DNA from: Alkanindiges illinoisensis
GTDB taxonomy: Bacteria > Pseudomonadota > Gammaproteobacteria > Pseudomonadales > Moraxellaceae
DNA: 64,000 bases
Reading direction: 5' to 3'
Assembly: GCF_004377485.1 (NCBI RefSeq)
Contig: NZ_SNTY01000014.1
Location: 62,001 to 126,000 of the forward strand
Notes under the pieces: generated by a model
Database searches by the model: none
What the model was told of the DNA's origin: nothing
The model's input: only the letters and a program-made list of their open reading frames with translations
Made by a program: the position numbers and the translations under genes
In this document: positions 19,421 through 26,852 of the stretch, piece after piece
Layout: the number at the start of each line of letters is the position of its first letter
Position numbering within the stretch: position 1 is the first letter of the stretch

Positions 19421-21048
19421 AGGAGTTCCCAGCTTAAACCAAAGCGCGCCAGATACTTTTTAACCCGGTCGCTGTCGTTGGTGGTGCTGCGCTGCTCGCG
19501 TGATACCGCAAACAGCTGGCGTCCGGCTTCAGCCATGGTTTTGCTGTTTTGGCAAACCTGAATCACGCCAAGCAGTTGAATTTTATCAAATTCATCAATT
19601 TGCATAAGTTGTTCGTTGCTTAAGAATTGGGCTAAAAGGGTCGCATCTGTGGATAACTTCTGGTTTTTCCACAATGCATTGTCCCCAAGTGCAGGGTCTG
19701 TTACATCAGTTTTCCACAGTTGTTTAAGCCGCTCAATTTCCTGCGTAACATCAGGCAGGCTAATACGGGAGCTATTGGCCAGCGTTGCCATACGGGTGAC
19801 ACTGGCAGTTAAATCCCGGAAATTGCCTTGCCAGATGGCTTGTTCCGATTTTGCAAATTGCAAATAGGCATCCAGTGCGTCGCGGTTAAAGCGTAACTGG
19901 CGCTGGTGCAGGTTGGCAAAGCGTTGCAGTTCAAACTGCACATTGGGTGCAATATCCTCGCTACGGTCTTTAAGCGCAGGCAAAAAGAATGTCCAGGTAT
20001 TTAGGCGCGCCCATAAATCTTCACGAAAACGTCCTGCTTTAACTTCTTGGCGCAAATCGCAATTGGTGCCTGCAATGAGCTGGAAATCGGCCTGAATTTC
20101 CTTGTCACTGCCGACGGGAAAAAAGATTTTATCTTCCAATGCCTTGAGCAGCATGGCCTGTTCATCGGCACCGAGTTCGCCAATTTCATCCAAAAACAAA
20201 ATGCCTCCATCGGCACTTTTCAGTAATCCCTGCCGTGCGCTGGCTGCCCCGGTAAATGCGCCTTTAACATGACCAAACAACGCTGACATTGCACTATCGC
20301 CGCGCAGGGTGGCACAATTGACATCGACAAAACGGCCATTTAAATGAAATTTTTCTTTTTTTAGCTGGTAAATCTGCTTGGCCAGATGCGATTTGCCCAC
20401 GCCCGTGGCACCCATAATTAAAATCGGTGCACTGGAGCGGGTGGCCACCCGTTCTACCTGTTCAATGAGCTGGTTAAAGGCGGCATTGTGTGTGGCAATA
20501 TTGGCTTTGAGCTGCTGCCAGTTGGCATTTTGCTCATTTTCAAAGCGCTGGTTTAAGGCATCATATTTGGATAAATCCAGATCAATAATGCGGTACTGGC
20601 CCTGTGCAGTTTTATATTCATTGGGCGAGCTTTGAATCAGCTTGGCTGGCAAATAACCGGCTTCAATCAGTAAATACCAGCAAATTTGCGCCACATGCGT
20701 GCCTGTGGTGATATGCAGCAAATACTCATAGTTTTCAGTATCAAAGTGATAGTTTTTGACAAAGTCATACAGCGCGCCATAAACATCGGCAAAATCCCAC
20801 GGATCACGCACACTCACCTTGGCGCCAGTCACCTGTGTCTGCGGTGAAAGCTGCGCCATATCCTCGCTTAAAAAATTCACCAGATTGCGGTGCTGGCGAT
20901 CATGCAGCAGTACAAGTTCATCAATCACTAGGTCATCATGCATGAGCAAACTCATGGTTGGCCGCCAGCGCTGCCAGCGATCATCCTTTTTGCCCTGATC
21001 CAGCGTTGCGCCGACAAAGCCAATCACCACGGTTTTTTTGTGCGTCAT
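19405..21048 (-). CDS. rtcR: Sigma-54-dependent transcriptional activator RtcR
   Basis: A 547-residue activator of the RNA-repair genes. The N-terminal CARF domain (about 1-180; KKTVVIGFVGATLDQG and HITTGTHVAQICWYLL) senses an RNA-derived ligand. The central AAA+ domain has Walker A GATGVGKSHL, the sigma-54 contact GAFTGA and Walker B GGILFLDEIGEL. The C-terminus carries a helix-turn-helix region. In other bacteria RtcR activates rtcBA from a -24/-12 promoter, and such a promoter lies upstream of rtcB here. The ATG at 21048 is preferred over an upstream TTG (21102) because it puts the CARF strand at the start. Divergent from the RNase Z-like gene. Confidence 0.95.
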   Translation of the reverse strand: MTHKKTVVIGFVGATLDQGKKDDRWQRWRPTMSLLMHDDLVIDELVLLHDRQHRNLVNFLSEDMAQLSPQTQVTGAKVSVRDPWDFADVYGALYDFVKNYHFDTENYEYLLHITTGTHVAQICWYLLIEAGYLPAKLIQSSPNEYKTAQGQYRIIDLDLSKYDALNQRFENEQNANWQQLKANIATHNAAFNQLIEQVERVATRSSAPILIMGATGVGKSHLAKQIYQLKKEKFHLNGRFVDVNCATLRGDSAMSALFGHVKGAFTGAASARQGLLKSADGGILFLDEIGELGADEQAMLLKALEDKIFFPVGSDKEIQADFQLIAGTNCDLRQEVKAGRFREDLWARLNTWTFFLPALKDRSEDIAPNVQFELQRFANLHQRQLRFNRDALDAYLQFAKSEQAIWQGNFRDLTASVTRMATLANSSRISLPDVTQEIERLKQLWKTDVTDPALGDNALWKNQKLSTDATLLAQFLSNEQLMQIDEFDKIQLLGVIQVCQNSKTMAEAGRQLFAVSREQRSTTNDSDRVKKYLARFGLSWELLHSSS

Positions 21049-21237
21049 TCCAGTCTGGTAATAGTGAGGTGTTGGCTGAATTCTAGCGATAAAACCAGCC
21101 AATAAACATGCGCAGCCTGCTTTTTATTCAGGCGTAACCACCACGCTGACAAGCATTGCCCCACGCCAGTGATAAACCCGCTAAAATGCCCCCAGTTTTT
21201 GCGCTATTTTGCGATGTCTATTTTGGGATGCACTGCC

Positions 21238-22230
21238 ATGACCGATATGCTCACGTTTACCTTTTTGGGAACCTCTTCCGGCGTGCCGACCAAAACCCGC
21301 AATGTGTCTGGTCTAGCGCTACAAACGTCTTTAAGCAAAAAATGGTTTCTGATTGACGCTGGCGAAGCCACCCAGCATCGCTTGCAGCATACCGGCCTGT
21401 CACCGCACGACATGGCAGTGGTGTGTATTACCCATGCGCATGGCGACCATTGCTATGGCCTGCCGGGCTTGCTGGCCAGTGCCAGCATGGGCAAGCACAC
21501 CGAGCCCTTAATTCTGATTGCCCCACAACACGTGCTGGACTGGTTTAGTGCCACCGTTAAGCTGACCGACCTGCATTTGTCTTATGAGGTAATTTTGCGT
21601 GACAGCCGTAGCCTGCTGGAACAACCAGTTGAATTGATGGACGGGATCTGGGTACAGGCTTATGCGCTGGTACATCGGGTGGAATGTTATGCCTATGCCT
21701 TTACCGTACAGCACCATCGTCGCAAGTTAAATACCACGGCGTTGCAACAACTGGGCCTACCTGCTGGACGTGACTGGAAAGCTTTGCAGCATGGGCAGGA
21801 TGTAGAATTTAACGGACAAATTCTGCATAGCCATGATTTTGTGCAAAACCAGACCACGCAGGTTAAAGCAGTGATTGCTGGCGATAACGCGCAACCCGAT
21901 GTGCTAACGCAGGCCTGCCAGAATGCCGATGTGCTAGTACATGAAGCCACCTATTTGCAGGCAGTGCTGGACAAGGTTGGGCCGGGGCCAATGCACAGCT
22001 CGGCAAAACTGGTGGCGGAATTTGCCGGATTGGTAAGCTTTCCCAATCTGGTGCTCACGCATTTTAGTCCGCGCCATCATGGCGAAGCGGAGCAGGCAAA
22101 AATTTTACAGGAAGTGAAAGACCATTATCGCAGCACAGTATTTTTAGCTGACGATTTTAAACGCTATCGCCTGAGTGACACGGGTGTATTGCAAGAAGTT
22201 GCCGAATCAGCAGAACAGAAAAAAGCGTAA
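21238..22230 (+). CDS. rnz: Ribonuclease Z-like metallo-beta-lactamase hydrolase
   Basis: A 330-residue metallo-beta-lactamase fold protein of the RNase Z/ElaC type, which trims tRNA 3' ends. It begins FTFLGTSSGVPTKTRN, the family glycine-rich start, and shows the zinc motif THAHGDH, GDNA (Asp ligand), VLVHEATY and the C-terminal HFSPRH. Length is close to the RNase Z norm. The ATG at 21238 is used because GGGA lies upstream; a GTG at 21169 would add 23 unrelated residues. It sits between rtcR and rtcB, so RNA 3'-end processing and RNA ligation or cyclisation genes are neighbours. It probably has its own promoter between 21049 and 21237. Confidence 0.85.
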   Translation: MTDMLTFTFLGTSSGVPTKTRNVSGLALQTSLSKKWFLIDAGEATQHRLQHTGLSPHDMAVVCITHAHGDHCYGLPGLLASASMGKHTEPLILIAPQHVLDWFSATVKLTDLHLSYEVILRDSRSLLEQPVELMDGIWVQAYALVHRVECYAYAFTVQHHRRKLNTTALQQLGLPAGRDWKALQHGQDVEFNGQILHSHDFVQNQTTQVKAVIAGDNAQPDVLTQACQNADVLVHEATYLQAVLDKVGPGPMHSSAKLVAEFAGLVSFPNLVLTHFSPRHHGEAEQAKILQEVKDHYRSTVFLADDFKRYRLSDTGVLQEVAESAEQKKA

Positions 22231-22243
22231 CCAATACCAAGCG

Positions 22244-22564
22244 CTAAAGATCCGGCGAAAAATCAATATCCAGATGCTTTAACAGTTTGCCCAGCAGGCG
22301 AAAAGGCCAGCTAATCACCTGAAATAAAAATTCAAGGGGTAGGTCAATGAGGTCTAGCCAGTCGTGATTGCGCTTCGTATTACTGTTGCGTCGCTGAGTG
22401 CGCTGTCGTCGTGAAGTAGCAGGTTTAATCCAGTAAGCCAATATAATGCAAACTGCAAAGGCCAGTAGAAAAATCCAGTTCCAGTCATCACTAAAAAACC
22501 GGATGACACAAAAGATGCCTGTAATGAATAAAATTATTGCCAGTAGATAACGGATAAAAACCAT
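22244..22564 (-). CDS. Small membrane protein of unknown function
   Basis: A 106-residue protein with two adjacent N-terminal membrane helices (about residues 4-22 and 28-46) joined by a short FFSDDWNW loop. A strongly basic RRQRTQRRN segment follows, then an amphipathic C-terminal region (LIDLPLEFLFQVISWPFRLLGKLL). I recognise no family. It converges on the RNase Z-like gene with 13 bases between the stops. The ATG at 22564 is the only reasonable start. Confidence 0.55.
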   Translation of the reverse strand: MVFIRYLLAIILFITGIFCVIRFFSDDWNWIFLLAFAVCIILAYWIKPATSRRQRTQRRNSNTKRNHDWLDLIDLPLEFLFQVISWPFRLLGKLLKHLDIDFSPDL

Positions 22565-22794
22565 AGAAATGATCTCAAATTTATAGGAATCATTGAATTT
22601 TTCTTGTGCTTTAACTTGGCAGCTTTTAGTAGCAAAGCCAGTAAAATAAATTATAGATTAAAAGATACATTCATAGATTTAATTCTATAATTTCAAGAAA
22701 TTTAAGTTAACATTTTTTAAAACCTAAATTTTTTTATAAATTATTTATTTGATTTTAAATGATTTTATTTTTAGTTTAAAAGAAAAATTAAAGC

Positions 22795-22810
22795 TGGCAT
22801 AGGCTGTGCA
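22795..22810 (+). promoter_or_regulatory. Sigma-54 (-24/-12) promoter of rtcB
   Basis: TGGCATAGGCTGTGCA has the GG and GC dinucleotides exactly 10 bases apart, as sigma-54 requires. It lies 87 bases before the rtcB ATG, and the very AT-rich DNA upstream (22570-22790) is a natural place for RtcR binding and bending. The nearby rtcR encodes a sigma-54 activator with GAFTGA, which supports the call. Confidence 0.8.
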
Positions 22811-22896
22811 ATATATACATTAGAAATTGCTAGCAGCATAGAAAATTCCTGCTAGGCCATTAATAACCAGCATTTATTTTAAAATAGGGTAAGACC

Positions 22897-24195
22897 ATGA
22901 ACACAGCCATTGAGTCATCCATTAATCATTCAGCCCAGTCTTCCGTAGGGTTGTCAGCGCAACCGCACGCTGCTTCCCGGGCCTATAACGTGATCCAAAC
23001 TGAAAAAACCGTTCCGGTAAAAATGTGGACGCAAGGTGTGAACGTGGATGAAAAGTCCAAGGATCAATTGCTAAAAACTGCACAAATGCCGTTTATTTAT
23101 AAATGGATGGCAGTGATGCCGGATGTGCATGTGGGGATTGGAGCCACCATTGGAAGTGTCATTCCAACCAAGGGTGCCATTATTCCAGCAGCGGTGGGCG
23201 TGGATATTGGTTGCGGGATGATGGCAGTAAAAACCAGCCTGACTGCATCTGATTTGCCAGATAACCTGCATGCGCTACGGACAGAACTGGAGCGTTTGAT
23301 TCCGCACGGGATGAGCCCAAAAAATCGTGGTCGTGACCGGGGATCATGGGAAAATGCACCAGACCGGGTGGATCAGGCATGGCGTGAGCTGGCGGCGGAT
23401 TTTGAGCTGATTTGTGCCAAGCACCCACGCCTGAAAAACACCAATAACCGTAAGCATCTGGGAACGCTGGGAACCGGAAACCATTTTGTGGAAGTATGTC
23501 TGGATGAATATCAGGGTGTGTGGATTATGCTGCACTCCGGTTCGCGCGGTGTGGGAAATGCCATTGGTAGCCATTTCATTGAGCTGGCGCGTAAAGACAT
23601 GCAAAAGCACTTTATCAACCTGCCCGATAAAGACCTAGCCTATCTGGTGGAAGGTACCGAGCATTTTGATGATTACTGGTTTGCCGTGGGCTGGGCGCAG
23701 CGTTTTGCCCTGAAAAACCGGGAACTGATGATGGAATCTGCCATTAAGGCACTGGCCACCATTATTCCAAAACCGTTTAATGCCAAGGTGGAAGCGGTGA
23801 ATTGTCACCATAATTATGTGGACCGCGAAACCCACTATGGTGAAGAAGTGCTGGTAACCCGTAAGGGCGCGGTGCGTGCGCGATTGGGTGAATACGGGAT
23901 TATTCCGGGTTCGATGGGCGCCAAGTCGTTTATTGTTCGCGGTCTTGGTAATCAGGAATCGTTTTGTTCCTGCTCGCATGGCGCTGGCCGACTGATGAGC
24001 CGTACTGAAGCCAAAAAACGCTTTACCGTGCAGGATCAGATTGCGCAAACCGAAGGCGTGGAGTGCCGAAAGGACACAGCAGTGATTGATGAAATTCCAT
24101 CGGCTTATAAACCGATTGAGGATGTGATGAAGGCACAAAGCGATCTGGTAGAGGTGGTCTATACCTTGCGGCAGGTGGTGTGTGTGAAGGGTTGA
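22897..24195 (+). CDS. rtcB: RNA-splicing ligase RtcB
   Basis: A 432-residue GTP- and Mn-dependent RNA ligase that joins 2',3'-cyclic phosphate or 3'-phosphate ends to 5'-OH ends. Visible motifs are MPDVHVGIGATIGSVIP, the metal-binding VGVDIGCGM (Cys), LGTGNHFVEV, LHSGSRGVG, NCHHNYV and the guanylated His region CSCSHGAGR. The first 30 residues are an extra S/H/Q-rich leader before AYNVIQTEKTVPVKMW. AGGG precedes the ATG. It is first after the sigma-54 promoter. Directly after its TGA, within 2 bases, the inverted-repeat element with the GIY-YIG gene begins. Confidence 0.96.
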   Translation: MNTAIESSINHSAQSSVGLSAQPHAASRAYNVIQTEKTVPVKMWTQGVNVDEKSKDQLLKTAQMPFIYKWMAVMPDVHVGIGATIGSVIPTKGAIIPAAVGVDIGCGMMAVKTSLTASDLPDNLHALRTELERLIPHGMSPKNRGRDRGSWENAPDRVDQAWRELAADFELICAKHPRLKNTNNRKHLGTLGTGNHFVEVCLDEYQGVWIMLHSGSRGVGNAIGSHFIELARKDMQKHFINLPDKDLAYLVEGTEHFDDYWFAVGWAQRFALKNRELMMESAIKALATIIPKPFNAKVEAVNCHHNYVDRETHYGEEVLVTRKGAVRARLGEYGIIPGSMGAKSFIVRGLGNQESFCSCSHGAGRLMSRTEAKKRFTVQDQIAQTEGVECRKDTAVIDEIPSAYKPIEDVMKAQSDLVEVVYTLRQVVCVKG

Positions 24196-24239
24196 TGGTT
24201 CGACACTTCCTTAAGGCTACTGAAAGTTGGTTTCTGAGT

Positions 24240-24276
24240 TTGTGGTTCGGCAGGCTCACCAACCACCGAAGGACAC
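24240..24276 (+). repeat. 37-bp inverted repeat, left copy
   Basis: Begins TTGTGGTTCGGCAGGCTCAC and ends CGAAGGACAC. It matches the reverse complement of 24795-24831 at all 37 positions. It also contains an internal near-palindrome, GGTT to AACC. Confidence 0.92.
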
Positions 24277-24340
24277 TAACTATCGAAGGACGCCAGTCCG
24301 CTCTCTGAACTTGCCGAAGGGTAGTGCCCGGTTTGTGGTG

Positions 24341-24371
24341 GTCCGGTGCCTGAGCTTGTCGAAGGCCGGAC
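24341..24371 (+). repeat. REP-like hairpin with the CTGAGCTTGTCGAAG core
   Basis: GTCCGG and CCGGAC form the closing arms around the core CTGAGCTTGTCGAAG (24350-24364). The reverse complement of that core occurs at 24695-24709 inside the end of the GIY-YIG gene. Just upstream a diverged copy reads CTGAACTTGCCGAAG (24305-24319). The core resembles short dispersed palindromes that I remember from many proteobacterial genomes. Confidence 0.75.
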
Positions 24372-24417
24372 AACACACTATTGTTTAACTTACTAATAAA
24401 AATGCCGAATTCAATCT

Positions 24418-24774
24418 ATGAACGCTTATATGTACATACTGAGATGTGCTGATGATAGTTACTATGTGGGCAGTACGACAAATCTGGAAGCTCGCCTTTA
24501 TCAGCATCAACTGGGTGAAGGGTCAAATCATACCAAGAAGCATTTGCCAGTAACCTTAGTGTATTGTGAGGAATTTGAGCGGATTGATGCGGCATTTGCA
24601 CGAGAGAAGCAGGTGCAAAAGTGGCGACGGCAAAAGAAGGAAGCACTTATCAATCATGAATTTGAGAAGTTGCCAGAGCTTTCGGCGTCTAGGGCTTCGA
24701 CAAGCTCAGCCACCGGTTCCGCATGCTTAGCCATCGGTTCCGCATGCTCAACTCCTGAATCAACACAAGTTTAA
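24418..24774 (+). CDS. GIY-YIG nuclease family protein within inverted repeats
   Basis: A 118-residue protein. Residues 1-80 are a compact GIY-YIG domain: MYILRCADDSYYVGST supplies the Y and YVG of the motif, LEARLYQHQLGEG carries the conserved Arg and His, and EKQVQKWRRQKKEALI ends the domain. The 30 residues after KLPEL are low complexity (S, T, A, G, C) and are encoded by repeat DNA, including one arm of the 15-bp inverted pair and a near-duplicate GGTTCCGCATGCT block. The tail therefore looks acquired from the repeat rather than functional. Single-domain GIY-YIG proteins of this kind have no firm role. Position between rtcB and the DIP1984 gene suggests insertion into the rtc transcription unit. 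Confidence 0.88.
   Translation: MNAYMYILRCADDSYYVGSTTNLEARLYQHQLGEGSNHTKKHLPVTLVYCEEFERIDAAFAREKQVQKWRRQKKEALINHEFEKLPELSASRASTSSATGSACLAIGSACSTPESTQV
24695..24739 (+). repeat. Repeat DNA encoding the GIY-YIG protein tail
   Basis: CTTCGACAAGCTCAG (24695-24709) is the inverted partner of 24350-24364. It runs into two near-identical blocks with CACCGGTTCCGCATGCT and CATCGGTTCCGCATGCT. All of it is read as the C-terminal tail of the nuclease gene. Confidence 0.8.
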
Positions 24775-24794
24775 GCACTGCCTCTCAATGGTTG

Positions 24795-24831
24795 GTGTCC
24801 TTCGGTGGTTGGTGAGCCTGCCGAACCACAA
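24795..24831 (-). repeat. 37-bp inverted repeat, right copy
   Basis: Exact reverse complement of 24240-24276. It starts GTGTCCTTCGGTGGTTGGTG and lies 20 bases after the nuclease stop codon. A further CTTCGACAGGGG block and the outer GTGTCGAAC follow. Confidence 0.92.
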
Positions 24832-24942
24832 GCTTAGGAGCCACCCTTCGACAGGGGTAGGGGACGTGTCGAACGATAAGTTCAGCCAGCGCCTAACAAG
24901 CTTAGTTAGCAACGCATTGCAGAATATTTGAGGAAAACTAAA

Positions 24943-25398
24943 ATGAAACTCGCAGAAGCATTATTACTGCGCAGCGACCAGCAAAAAAAGCTGGCATCAC
25001 TGAAACAGCGTATCAACGCCAATGTGTTAGTGCAGGAAGGTGATAGCCCAGCAGAAGACCCGAATGAGCTGATGCAGCAGGTATTTGCCTTAACGCATGA
25101 AACTCAAGGGCTGATTTTGCAGATTCACCGTACCAATGCGCAGGCAAAACTGAGCGATGGACGCCTGCTGCTGGAACTGTTGATGCAGCGTGATGAACTG
25201 GCAGAGCGGCATAAAATTATCACCGGGGCCATTGCCAGTACACACCGTGAGCCGGATCGCTATAGCGCGCGTGAAATCAAATGGCAAAAAGTGATACCAG
25301 TCGCTAGCCTGCAAAAACAGGCTGATGATATTAGCGCCAAACTGCGTGATTTAAATATTCGCATTCAGGCCGCCAACTGGCAGATTGATGTGATTTAA
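24943..25398 (+). CDS. DIP1984 family protein
   Basis: A 151-residue, highly charged helical protein of the DIP1984 (septicolysin-like) family. It starts MKLAEALLLRSDQQKKLASL, then has VQEGDSPAEDP, a HRTNAQAKLSDGRLLLE block, RYSAREIKW and the conserved ending RIQAANWQIDVI. The family is small and helical with no proven biochemical function; the septicolysin name does not show that it is a toxin. The ATG at 24943 has GAGG upstream, and a TTG at 24928 is less likely. It lies between rtcB and rtcA on the same strand, which suggests a link to RNA repair, but that is inference from position. Confidence 0.85.
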   Translation: MKLAEALLLRSDQQKKLASLKQRINANVLVQEGDSPAEDPNELMQQVFALTHETQGLILQIHRTNAQAKLSDGRLLLELLMQRDELAERHKIITGAIASTHREPDRYSAREIKWQKVIPVASLQKQADDISAKLRDLNIRIQAANWQIDVI

Positions 25399-25687
25399 CC
25401 CATTATTTAAAGAATTTTGCGCATTGCCATGATGATGCGCAATACCGTTTAGAACATACTGGGCGAGTGCAAGACCCCCGTAATTCCCGTCTGAGGGGTT
25501 GAACAAATATCAGAGGGCTATGGCGCGCGGTGAGCTCGTGCACAACTTTGTACATGGCAAGCTCAGCACCATGCACGACTTAAGCCTTTGCCTAACCCGC
25601 AAAGTCACTTGTTACCCGGCACTACCATGCACTGACAGTATGTTCTTTTATTTAAAAGTTATAAATCAAAGTAATTAGAGAAAACCA
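25399..25687 (+). ncRNA. GC-rich hairpin-forming region before rtcA (candidate structured RNA)
   Basis: No plausible gene is seen in this 289-base gap. Unlike most intergenic DNA here it is GC-rich in the middle and holds several pairings: TTGCGCAT/ATGCGCAA (25417-25442), ACCCC/GGGGT (25474-25499), TGAGCT/AGCTCA (25531-25565) and CGTGCA/TGCACG (25537-25577). Some compete with each other. In several bacteria rtc operons are linked to Y RNA genes with tRNA-like folds, so a structured RNA is conceivable, but no Ro protein gene is present and I cannot fold the region reliably. Confidence 0.3.
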
Positions 25688-26713
25688 ATGACAACAATCA
25701 TCGATATTGATGGTTCACAAGGGGAAGGGGGCGGCCAGATTTTGCGTACTGCACTATCGCTGTCCATGATTACTGGTAAGCCTTTTCGGCTGGCCAATAT
25801 CCGCGCTGGGCGCAAAAAGCCCGGCTTAATGCGTCAGCATCTGGTGTGTGTACAGGCGGCCCAGCGCATTAGCAATGCCAGCGTGCAGGGCGATGAACTA
25901 CATAGCCAACAGCTTGAATTTTTTCCGCAAGCCATTCAGGCCGGGCATTATGACTTTAATATTGGCACGGCAGGCAGCACCATGCTGGTGTTGCAAACCC
26001 TGCTGCCTGCCCTGTTGCTTCAGGATAAGCCCAGCCGGATTAGTATTCAGGGGGGCACGCACAATCCCATGGCACCCACAGCAGATTTTATCCAGCAATG
26101 CTTTTTACCGACAATTTCCAAAATTGGCATTAACGTTGAGTTTGAAGTAGAGCAAGCCGGATTTTTTCCAATTGGTGGCGGCAAGGTCACTGCCACCATC
26201 CAGCCCTGGCAAAACCGGCAAAGCCTGGATTTAATCAAGCGTGGTGAAGTAGAGGCAATTAAGGCCTATGCCGGTGTGCTCAATTTAACCGATGATATTG
26301 CCAAACGCGAACTGGCCGTGCTGCAAGACCAGTTGTCGCTTAGTCACAGCCAGCAGGTTTATTTAAAAGGCATCAGTCAGGGCAACACGGCGTATGTTGC
26401 TGTACACACTGAGCAGCATTGCCAGCTATTTACTGCACTGGGCGAGATGCGCAAAAGTGCTGAACGGGTTGCACATGATCTCGCGCGCGGGGTGAAAAAT
26501 TACCTGAAAAGTCATGCGGTCGTGGATGAGCATTTGGCGGATCAGTTGTTATTACCGCTGGCCTTGGGCAAGGGTGGCACATTTACCGCACAGTGCATCA
26601 GCGAGCATACCCGCACGCAAGCTGCCATGATTCAAAAATTTCTGGATTGTGAGATTAAATTCGCGACCACAATAGATGGCACAGACCTGATTACTGTGAC
26701 TACTCGTCATTAA
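25688..26713 (+). CDS. rtcA: RNA 3'-terminal phosphate cyclase RtcA
   Basis: A 341-residue ATP-dependent enzyme converting RNA 3'-phosphates to 2',3'-cyclic phosphates, which are substrates for RtcB. Family blocks are IDGSQGEGGGQILRTALSLS at the start, IRAGRKKPGLMRQHLVCVQA, FNIGTAGSTMLVLQTLLPAL, GGTHNPMAPTADF and FFPIGGGKV. Near the C-terminus is the ISEHTRTQAAMIQKFL segment, whose His is the likely adenylylated residue. Length is typical. It is separated from rtcB by the GIY-YIG element, the DIP1984 gene and a structured leader, so it may be either part of the sigma-54 transcript or separately promoted. Confidence 0.95.
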   Translation: MTTIIDIDGSQGEGGGQILRTALSLSMITGKPFRLANIRAGRKKPGLMRQHLVCVQAAQRISNASVQGDELHSQQLEFFPQAIQAGHYDFNIGTAGSTMLVLQTLLPALLLQDKPSRISIQGGTHNPMAPTADFIQQCFLPTISKIGINVEFEVEQAGFFPIGGGKVTATIQPWQNRQSLDLIKRGEVEAIKAYAGVLNLTDDIAKRELAVLQDQLSLSHSQQVYLKGISQGNTAYVAVHTEQHCQLFTALGEMRKSAERVAHDLARGVKNYLKSHAVVDEHLADQLLLPLALGKGGTFTAQCISEHTRTQAAMIQKFLDCEIKFATTIDGTDLITVTTRH

Positions 26714-26720
26714 ATCTAAA

Positions 26721-26756
26721 GCGCTAAAAAGATAATTCATGCTATATTTTTAGCGC
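26721..26756. terminator. perfect 10-bp inverted repeat after rtcA
   Basis: GCGCTAAAAA (26721-26730) and TTTTTAGCGC (26747-26756) enclose 16 bases, 7 bases after the rtcA stop. The T-rich half of the arm may serve as the U tract, so it probably ends the rtc transcript. Confidence 0.55.
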
Positions 26757-26852
26757 AATCATAATCGATTGAATAAAGAAATTTTGTGATAAAAATCTTG
26801 CCATAAAAACTGTAGATCAAAAAAACTACAGCAAGAAAGTTTTGGGGAATAC

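Larger units (their letters stand above)
24198..24874. mobile_element. Candidate palindromic GIY-YIG element inserted after rtcB
   Basis: Three nested inverted repeats are centred on one small GIY-YIG nuclease gene: GTTCGACAC (24198-24206) with GTGTCGAAC (24866-24874); a perfect 37-bp pair (24240-24276 with 24795-24831); and a 15-bp pair (24350-24364 with 24695-24709). The outer spacers are nearly equal (33 and 34 bases), so both arms look like copies of one unit in opposite orientation. The left end is 2 bases after the rtcB stop and the right end is 68 bases before the next start codon. No target-site duplication is evident. That the unit is mobile is inference; it could also be a cluster of REP-like repeats around a resident gene. 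Confidence 0.6.

Noticed and set aside
19616-19660. TGTGGATAA in rtcR as a further DnaA box cluster
   Set aside because: It is a single isolated match inside a coding region, expected by chance.
24198-24874. Classical insertion sequence
   Set aside because: No transposase is coded and no target duplication is seen. The only enzyme is a GIY-YIG nuclease.
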